In this document: piece after piece, positions 55,786 through 64,000 of the stretch
Numbering within the stretch: the stretch's first letter is position 1
Layout of the letters: every line of letters begins with the position of its first letter
Source of the DNA: Isoetes taiwanensis
Lineage: Eukaryota > Streptophyta > Lycopodiopsida > Isoetales > Isoetaceae
NCBI GenBank assembly: GCA_021234155.1
Contig: JAJEKV010000013.1
Location: 12,178,669 to 12,242,668, forward strand
Length of the DNA: 64,000 nucleotides
Reading direction: 5' to 3'
The notes under the pieces: model-generated
The model's input: only the letters and a program-made list of their open reading frames with translations
Databases searched by the model: none
Told to the model about the DNA's origin: nothing
Translations under genes and position numbers: made by a program

Positions 55786-58700
55786 ATATTGCGATGCAGG
55801 AAGGATTAGCAAAAAATGCAAGCATTGTGGGGCCTTGCTGTGGAAGGACAAACTTGGTACATTTTGTTGTTCAAATGGGAAGGTTTCATTGCCACTTTTC
55901 CCGACTCCCCCTCCTGCTCTCATGGATCTATACACACGAAGGGATGACATTGGAAAGGACTTTCGCTCTGGTATTAGAAAGTATAACAATGCTCTTGCAT
56001 TTGCCTCATTGGCTGTTAAACTGTTGATATGCGTCTTCGAATACCAAGTGCAAACCTGCAGGATTCGCGTAGACGACAATATAGTGCTCCATCTGCAAAT
56101 GAGATAGCAATATTAATGCCACTTGACTGTGGCCCAGAAGACAATCTCAGAGACATTGTCGTACATTCAAAGGAAGGAGGAATAAAGCATATTGACGCAC
56201 TATGATGCTCTACACTTTGCACTCATGTTCCCCTATGGAACTGATGGCTGGCATACAGGGATCCGACAAATGAACAGATCAAAGTGCGTAACCATCTTGC
56301 AATTCTATAAGTATCACCTACAGGTACGCAGTGGCACATTATCACCACTTCATATCGCAGGGAGGTTGTTCCATGAGTACATCTGTGACATGTTTGCTAA
56401 GATGTGGCAGTCAAGATTGGGTTGGATACAACTAAATCAGGCTCAACTACGTAGTGAGTTGTATAATGGTATTGTGGATTCCACTGGGCACGATGGGACC
56501 TCCATTGGGCGTCGTGTCATTCTACCAGCAACATTTATTGGAAGCACACGTTACATGACTCAGCTCTACCAAGATGCGATGGCAATTGTTCGAGAGCTTG
56601 GCTGACCAGATTTATTCATCACTATGACTGCCAACCCAAAGTGGCCAGAAATACAAAGGGAACTCATAAATGGCCAGGACCCATCTGACAGGCCTAATTT
56701 AGTAGCCCGTGTCTTCTATTTAAAGTTGAAGGAGCTATTAGAGATTGTGTCTCACCATGGCATATTTGGCCGCATTTCTGCCAGGATTCATGTCATTGAT
56801 TTCCAGAAGAGGGGCCTTCCTCATGTGCATCTTCTTAACATATTGTACCAGGAGGACAAGCCACTGACAGTCGAGGATATAGATAAAGTGATTTGTGCGG
56901 AGATTCCAGACAAAGAATCTAACCCTGAGTTGTATGAGGTGGTGACACGTCAGATGATGCATGGCCCCTACGACCCTACGTATCCCAATGCTCCCTGTAT
57001 GGTTGATGGGGTGTGTAGTAAAGGGTACCCAAAGCAATTTCTAGAGCAGACCATGATTAGCAACGGGTACCCACTCTATAGACGTAGAAATGATGGGAGA
57101 ACTGTCTATCGAGATGGCATGAACATGGACAATAGATGGCTTGTACCCTATAATCCGTGGTTATCCTGCTATTTTAGATGCCACATCAATGTCGAGATAT
57201 GTGCTCATATTAAAGGAGTTAAATACTTATACAAGTATATCTATAAGGGTCCAGACATGATATCAGTGAACTTAGGACAAGGTTCTGGAGAGAGTGTCGC
57301 CACACCGAACGCCATAACAGATGAGCATGACAAAGTTCAGCAGTATGTCAATGCCAAATACTACTCTGCCTCTGAGGGCGCATGGTGGTTGTTCAAGTTT
57401 GGGTTGCAAGAACAGAATCCTCATGTCGTGCGCTTAGCAGTTCACTTTCCTAATGAGCAACCAATACTTTTTGATGAGAATGCAGACTTAGATGAAGTGA
57501 TTAACAATGCACATGACACCACTCTCATGGGTTGGTTTAGGGTGAATGCTGCAAATGAATACCCAGTGTCTCGAACTTTGTTCTACCATGACTTTCGCAA
57601 GAGCTTTACTTGGAGCAAGGCGACATACAAATGGACAATTCGTCAACGTATTCAGGTTATGCCATCTGTGTGTAGAATGTACTTTGTGACTCCCTCACAG
57701 GGTGAACGATTCTATTTGCGGATGTTGCTAAGCAATGTACCCGGAACTACGTCTTTTGAAGATTTGAGAACTGTTGACGGTCATTTGTGTGAGATGTTCA
57801 AGAATGCATGCATCAAGCGAATGATTGTGAATGATAATTCAGAGTGGCTAGAATGCCTACGAGAAGCATCATCATGGGGTATGCCACGTCAATTGCGACA
57901 CTTATTTGCATCAATTCTGTTGGAATGTAACCCATTGTATCCACTTGATATTTGGAAGGAGTTGAAATATAGGATGGTTGAAGATTTTCTAGACCAGGTT
58001 GCTTATGATGCATATTCCAAGACAGGTCAACTGAGTCAGTATGCTATTGACATGGCACTAATGGATGCGGAGGATCATATGCAATCGGTTGGAAGGAGCC
58101 TAGCAGAATTAAGCTTCAACTTACCAGAAACTGTGCTAGACACAACCACACTATTCCAGGAGGAAATGATGTATGTGAGTATGGATAAAGTCCTATCTGA
58201 TTCCGAGAAGTTGAACATTGGTCAACGGTCAGTTTATGATGTTGTTCTCGACCATGTTATCGATAAGACTGGTGGTGGGGTCTTCTTCGCGGAATGGCCC
58301 CCGTGGAACCGGAAAACATATCTATATAACACTCTCTAGGGGGTATGCGTGCAAGGGGTTGGATTGCTCGGCGGTTGCATCTTCCTCGATATTGCGTCGA
58401 TTATTTCTTTGCAAGGTGGTCGAACAGCTCATTAAGCGTTTAAAGATACCCATAGGGGCACACAAGGCGTCTACACCGCAACATTCCACGGCGTTTAATT
58501 GGCAAGACTCATTCGAGCATGTCGGTTGATTGTATGGGATGAGGCACCAATGATGCACAAATGGATATTTGAGGCAGTGGATAGAATATTGAGAGATGTG
58601 ATAGGCAATGAGCAGACCCCGTTTGGTGGGATTCCAATGCTATTGGGAGAGGATTTCCGACAAATACTACCCGTGCGTGGTTCCTAAAGGTTCGCGCACA

Positions 58701-59628
58701 CAAATTGTAGAAGCTTCTCTAAAGCGTTCGTATATCTGGGATAGTGTGAGAGAATATAAACTGACAATCAACATGCGCGTCATGAATGCATTGGGTTTAG
58801 ATGCGCTTGAACAACAAGCATTTGCTGACTACCTACTAAGTATAGGAGATGGCCGAGGACCAACCTTTCCGGAGAAGGGTCTTGATATGGTGCATCTCCC
58901 GCGAGATATATGTCTTGGCTCAGATGATGTGGATGATTTAATTCAGGACATATTTCCTGATATCCAACTGGATACATCGTGCTATACTATCGCCTTTGAA
59001 CTATTTTGTTGATGAGATCAATAAGAAGGTGGGGTCTCTGATCCCTGGAGAGATGACAGATTACTTTAGTGCTGATCGAATCATAGACACAGATGGCCAA
59101 CAAGCAGGTCTATATCCCATTGAGTTTCTTAATGCACAAACTCCAAGTGGTGTACTGCCCCACGAGCTAAACCTGAAGGTGGGAATGATCGTAATGTTGT
59201 TGAGGTCTACATCATTTAAGAAGGGCCTGTGCAATGGAACACGATTGATTATACGAAAGCTAGGAAAACGTGTCATTGAGGCAGAGATAGTAACTCGGAC
59301 ACACATTGGTGATACTGTGCTCCTATCACGCATTCCAATTGTGCCTACCGATTCAGGTTTGCCATTTCAGTTTGAAAGGGTGCAATTCCCTTTGCGGCCG
59401 GCCTTCGCCATGACCATAAACAAGTCCCAGGGCCAGACAATTCATAAGGTGGGGATATATCTTCCAAAGCCTGTCTTTACGCATGGACAATTATATGTGG
59501 CATTCTCAAGGGTACAAAATTGACAAGGAATTCGGGTTGCTATCAAAGACCCACCATCCATGCCTCAAGAAGACGCCAATACAGTTTCAAGGTTCACAAG
59601 GAACGTGGTTTACACGGATGCTTTGTGA
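55786..59628 (+). pseudogene. Helitron Rep/helicase, main part
   Basis: It resumes the frame cut at 42523. The N-terminal Cys motif is CKHCGALLWKDK...FCCSNGKVSLP. The Helitron-like core is FALMFPYGTDGWH, then MTANPKWPEI. The HUH nickase motif is GLPHVHLL (near 56815) and the two-Tyr motif is YLYKYIYKG (near 57226). The SF1/Pif1-like helicase follows: Walker A degraded by frameshift (GGVFFAEWPPWNRKTYLYNTL), Walker B RLIVWDEAPMM (58510-58545), LLGEDFRQILPV, and the C-terminal MTINKSQGQTIHKVGIYLP and QLYVAFSRVQN. Stops at 56603-56605 (GRPD expected) and 59521-59523 (RVQNRQG expected) fit CGA to TGA. Frameshifts lie near 56110-56190, 58280, 58500, 58690 and 58990. The protein would nick and roll-circle copy the element. 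Dead copy. Confidence 0.88.
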
Positions 59629-61129
59629 TGGAGGTAAGTGTCATGTCCTCGACTAACGTTGTGATGTCCATATATTGCATGTATATGTGTTTTTTTTTCA
59701 AAGGTTCTCATGCTTCTTGGATGTTTATTGATCTTCTGAATGTGTGCAGATCATGAAGCCCTACACACCTTTTGTACCTCGGGAACTTGGAAATCCTAAG
59801 CCAAGGGCGATAGTTCATGTACATCGTAGGGATGGTGAGTGCAAGGGTTTCCTATCTTTTTCTGAAATGATATCTTATTATTGTAGGGAGTTATGCGATA
59901 GTTGATAACACACGCTGGCGTGTTGCTGTGTTGGTGTCAAAAAAGTTCTCCTCCAAGTATACATGCAGAGGAACTTGCTTCTTTTTTTTTTTGAAGGAAC
60001 GAAGTTTCTGTATTAATCAGATAGGAAGAATTACAATACAGAGATCCCTCTATGGATCAGATATAAGTTAAGTACAAAGGATCCCATCTGGATCCGAGTC
60101 ATGTCTCAGAGCTAAAGTACACATGAGCCTCTCTCAACCTCTTCTTTTGTCTAACCAGTACTACAGTATTAACATCTTCCCAATTAAACAGAGTACTATA
60201 GGAGCCAAGTGCCCATTTTTCGCAGCTGCAAACAAATCTTGAATGCTCCAAAAACCTCTTGCAAAAATAGAAATGAAGATGGTAGAGATGAAGAGTAACC
60301 TGAACAGTCTCCCCGCTCGCTTTCGTGGAATCCCATACTTCGGACTATGATCCAAATATACAATTTTATTCCGAATGTGTGATTAAAAGGAGATGTTTGA
60401 TTGTCGGGGCGCCGGTCGGCTGACTCAGTAATTGGCTAGACACGCCCCAGCCACCGTAACTCTCCCTAAATCTCGGCTCATGATATCCGGTCTTGATATG
60501 GAAGCATCTTCACAGGCACAATCAGATCCCTAGCTCGGCAATCTCAAATAACCCGACATTTTGTTTCAAAACCGTAATTTAAGATCAAGAATTTACTCGC
60601 TTCTTCCAAGAAAACATCCCTAGATCTTTTCCGCTAGCAAGAAAGAGCAAGAGGAGGGGAAAAGTTTCCAAAGATAATAGACTTGTAAGAAATATTTAGA
60701 CCGCCAATAAAACTGAAACTTTGAATTATCTTCTCTCATAGCCCGCCGATTTTATTCTACCTTATAGGCATCCGCGACCGTTTTTGTGCTTATCCATAAA
60801 AGAAACAAAGAAGAACCTATTCTGCAAGATCCGGCTCATCCCTAAATCACATGTTCAGATGGACTAACCAAGAAACAAGAATCTTGGGCTGCTGGAAACC
60901 TATCAGAACTATTCCATGCCTTTGCTAAATTCATGAAAATCACTAAGCTTACCAAAGGGGAAGCATCAGAATAAGTCCACGTTAGTGGAAAAATCGTTTG
61001 GGCTGAAGAGACCGCCATGAAGAAGATCCAAGAATCACCAATTAACAGCCTGATATAAGCAAAATCTGGATTATGTAGGAAGCCAAAACCCCTTCTAGCA
61101 GCCAGGAACAAGATTTTGAACGAAATTAG
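59629..61129. other. No supported gene; possible retroelement debris
   Basis: A T-run at 59981-59990 is followed by cgaagtttctgtattaatcag and gaagaattacaatacagag, which look like the 3' end of a minus-strand retroelement. Minus-strand open segments 60355-60161 and 61111-60842 are unrecognised. No Helitron 3' CTRR hairpin was fixed with confidence. Confidence 0.3.
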
Positions 61130-61480
61130 GTGTCACCGCAGTGCCGTGAGCAGAGAAAAAGGGCGGCCCCTTTCTCCGCTACCGCCCTAGCCGTGAAGGC
61201 GCCAAGAAGTCATCCCAAAGTTCGGGGAACTTGCTTCACGCCCGGAGGCATCACACACGTTGGTGTTTGTGATGGGAGACGGTTCAAGGCTTGGGCATCG
61301 ATTCCACATGACGCAGTTGGTGATTACGAGCTTCCTGAGTTCCTAACAAAGCATAACATTGTTGTTGGTACACCTGAGTCGCGCGTGTGGGACATGGTAT
61401 CAGAGCATGTTTACACGTTCATGTTCGCCACCATAGGCACGATGGGAGGAGCTTCTATACCTATCGGCTACGCAACTTAG
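61130..61480 (+). CDS. Unrecognised ORF with a relative at 13488-13735
   Basis: 116 codons, beginning with a basic segment (REQRKRAAPFSATALAVKAP) and then FTPGGITHVGVCDGRRFKAW, DYELPEFLTKHNIVVGTPES and a more hydrophobic C-terminus. The central DNA matches 13488-13600, where the frame is shifted. Two dispersed copies suggest a piece of a mobile element or a duplicated gene. No family could be named and the start codon is uncertain. Confidence 0.35.
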   Translation: MSPQCREQRKRAAPFSATALAVKAPRSHPKVRGTCFTPGGITHVGVCDGRRFKAWASIPHDAVGDYELPEFLTKHNIVVGTPESRVWDMVSEHVYTFMFATIGTMGGASIPIGYAT

Positions 61481-62475
61481 CTTCACATCGATCCGACGGA
61501 CGTTCCTAGAGTTCTTTGGGACAGGTTCTTCATGATGTTGATCCATTGAGATTGACGGACATAACCTCATCTTGCACTAAAAATATTTTGTATTTGCGTA
61601 TAGAACCAGTATATTTGTTTAACATTTTGTTTGAACTTCATATTATGTGTACACTTTAAAAGGTAAAGTTTGTTCAGTATCTATATGTGTCTATTCCACC
61701 TACACATATATTGCCTTCGATGCATTGTGCACATTCACGACACAACCACAACTAACGCACATAAATGCCCTCATACGTCCACGACTAATGCCCGGCATCA
61801 CCGGTCACATGTTTCTAGTATGTTATAGTATGCCATTAGATGCAATGCAAAGGCATGCTGTAATGTACAATGCTAATTGACTATAACATACAGTTCCAAG
61901 AATATTATCAAAAAGCATCATGAATCCAAATGTGTATTTATTTTAACTGATTGAACAAACAACTTGATATTCTCAATAGCAAATTTAAATTTTCACAATG
62001 CATTGTTGGTCCTTAGCAACAATGTCTTGTATTGGGTTAACAGACACTCCACAATGTCGTGTATTGAGGTTAACAAACACACTTGAATTGGATGCTTGCT
62101 CGATGGGGTCTTTCTTGGCAATGTTATCCACCATAAATATGTGGGGTGAAACATGTAGGCCTTAGTATAATATCTTATATTGTATTTGTTAAATGGTTAT
62201 TTTATAAAGAGTAGCTAGAAATGAAGTCAGTATAAATCATTAATGTATACATGATACTAACCATCTCACTAATACATCTAAGGCTCAAAACATGTACATA
62301 TACACTCCATGAAATGCTAAATTGAAATGGTTGCCGACATGTTGAACCCCCTCATAAGATGACGAATAATGTCATCATACGTTAGAATGGTGATGGGGAT
62401 GCATATGTTTGCATAGGCAAGAGTCCTAGAAGTAGCATACATTTGACTCTAGCTTAGGAACGTGAAATTAATGAG
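61481..62475. other. AT-rich, no supported feature
   Basis: Only short frames; nothing recognised. Confidence 0.4.
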
Positions 62476-63701
62476 GTGTTTAAGCAACATTATACCACAG
62501 AGTGTGTTTCTACAGAGTCCATTCTCCCATTTCCCATGCACATACCAATGCTGCAAATGCGCCTCGTGTTGTTCCATCTTCTGCACCCACCACATCTTCT
62601 TCTGCTCAAGGCCATTCCTCTCATGATGTTGCTAATGGTACCCTTGATGTCGCCGCCTTCGCCGATATTGTTGTCTTCTTGCTGCCGCCGCCGCCTCTAT
62701 TGCTCCAGCCTCCTCGGGCCAAGACCGATCATACCTCAAATGTACCTTCCTAGGAAATGTGCCTTTGGGTTGGTGTCCCGGAATTGTCGAGGTTTTCCGG
62801 GTAAAGGTGATGGCTTGAATCCCATTGCAAAAGATATGGATATCATTTACGCTCATGGAAACGTGGGAGCATTCAGCCAAACGGCTACCTCATTTTGCTG
62901 GGCTATCAATTCTTTTCATTATTTAATGAATGTCATGGGCAAGGTTGCGGTGGAGTTGCTTGCTATTTCAAGGATGCCCTTGCTCCATATATCACGCTTC
63001 ATAAAGTCGATAGATATAATCGCTACATGTGGATCAAACTTCATTGCCACAATAGTAGTACCATTTTTGTTCTCCGCCTGTTACTTCCCACCTACATCAT
63101 CACCTTTTATGATGAATATGATGTCGCCGCAGTTGATCCTTATGGTGATCTTTATGATGACATTGCTCAATTCAAACTTGGGGCATGTTATTCTTCTTGG
63201 TGATTTCAATGACCGCTGAAATGCAAGCTTGCTCAACTCATACTTGAGGATGTTCGTGACCCTTTATGGATGTCTCGCTAATGATCTGATCTTTCCACGC
63301 TCATCGCCGATGCTAATAAACCCGTCTCAACATTTGGAAGGGAGCTCATCCGGTTGTGTGAAGTCTTTGAGATGGTACTTTGTAATGGCTTAGAGCAATG
63401 GCCACACTCTAAAGGTATTACATGCGCATGCGGGATAGGCGGGGGTGGTGGTACTAGTGTTGTTGATTATGTCATTTCCCAAGTTCAAGCCTTGGATCTC
63501 ATTTCAGATTTTCGAATTGGCACAAGGCATAGAGATGAGGAGATAAAATCTGATCACTATCCACTTTATTTGTCATTAAAGTGGCGGCTTCCACCTCTTC
63601 AACCCATTGCTATCGGGTTCTCGTCCCTCGCATTCGCTTTGACTTATTCTAGATCTTTTGAATATGAACGGACATTAGCTCCTGGCTTGCGGGTATTTTG
63701 A
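62476..63701 (+). pseudogene. LINE apurinic-type endonuclease region, continuing past the window
   Basis: Plus-strand blocks in shifting frames form the ORF2 endonuclease: FGLVSRNCRGFPGKGDGLNP ('WNCRG' with Trp changed to Arg), CGGVACYFKDALAPYITLHK, ACYFPP, LGHVILLGDFNDR (63183-63219), then GGGGGTSVVDYVISQVQALD and KSDHYPLYLSL (to about 63575). These correspond to the catalytic GDFN and SDH motifs of the EEP nuclease that nicks target DNA. A proline-rich stretch precedes it. The reverse transcriptase would lie beyond 64000. Frameshifts show this copy is inactive. Confidence 0.75.
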
Positions 63702-64000
63702 TTACCCAACTCTTCAAGAGCGTAATGCAAAGATTTGTTGATACTTTGCTTACTTGGCCGCCTCTCTTGCTTTGGTACACGCATACGGGTGTTGCTCATG
63801 CCGGTAGGAAATCCTTTCCTAGAAATGCCCGTTTGATGAAGACCGCAGCGCCTTTTAAAAACAATTGCGAATGATAGTTGAGCCAGACACGCGACATAAT
63901 GCCATTCATAATTATAAGTCTGTTTTTTGAAACGCTAAGAAGGCACGCTTTGTTGCCGAAAGCACCGAAGCAAATGTTTGAATTATCGCACGTGGAACCT

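Noticed and set aside
1-64000. Organellar DNA or bacterial origin
   Set aside because: Spliceosomal introns, plant nuclear gene families and eukaryotic transposons throughout argue for nuclear DNA.

Overview
The window looks like a repeat-rich nuclear segment of a land plant, probably seed-free (fern, lycophyte or bryophyte). That placement is an inference from two plant-type genes with small or 5'-UTR introns, many nested transposons, and a LINE lineage I associate with seed-free plants. Only two host genes can be read with confidence. One is a SINE1/SINE2-type armadillo + KASH nuclear-envelope protein (2099-4979, one 85-nt intron). The other is the U2 snRNP/SF3b subunit p14/SF3B6 (15985-16356, intronless CDS behind a probable 5'-UTR intron). 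No tRNA, rRNA or CRISPR array was recognised.

Almost everything else is mobile DNA, in layers. From left to right: a 5'-truncated minus-strand LINE (7661-11540) split by a 1.5-kb TIR element (8791-10290); a 5.1-kb hAT transposon (16821-21935) with a perfect 8-bp target duplication and a multi-part hAT transposase; a 3.6-kb TIR element (24571-28152); a 10.25-kb minus-strand LTR retrotransposon (30278-40528) with PBS and PPT but a decayed interior; a LINE remnant with only ORF1 and a 3' tail (40533-41655); and a Helitron (41659-59628) whose Rep/helicase gene is split by a 13.26-kb transposon (42524-55781). Near the right edge lie an unrecognised ORF with a frameshifted relative near 13.5 kb, and a LINE endonuclease reading off the window.

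The most interesting system is the 13.26-kb element and its 3.6-kb relative. Both have the same terminal inverted repeat (AAGTCGTATTTAATTAAAG...), the same two distinguishable ends, and 4-bp target duplications. The large one lies exactly inside a Helitron codon, so the empty site can be read. It carries a transposase pseudogene with D...QLDNCWKENKN...GHTHDDID motifs (Sola-like by motif and 4-bp duplication; inferred). It also carries a spliced cargo gene with a ParB-like segment and an FCP1/HAD-like phosphatase domain. Both elements are full of a 22-nt perfect palindrome, half-site TTCTCGACTCG followed by its reverse complement. I found full copies only inside these two elements. They sit in four unrelated tandem-repeat contexts (about 66, 127, 290 and 305 bp periods), inside two introns of the cargo gene and downstream of its HAD end.

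The transposase and Helitron reading frames are broken mostly by single in-frame stops, often where CGA would be expected. This fits methylation-driven deamination of old copies. Some single-base frameshifts could be assembly errors and should be checked against reads.
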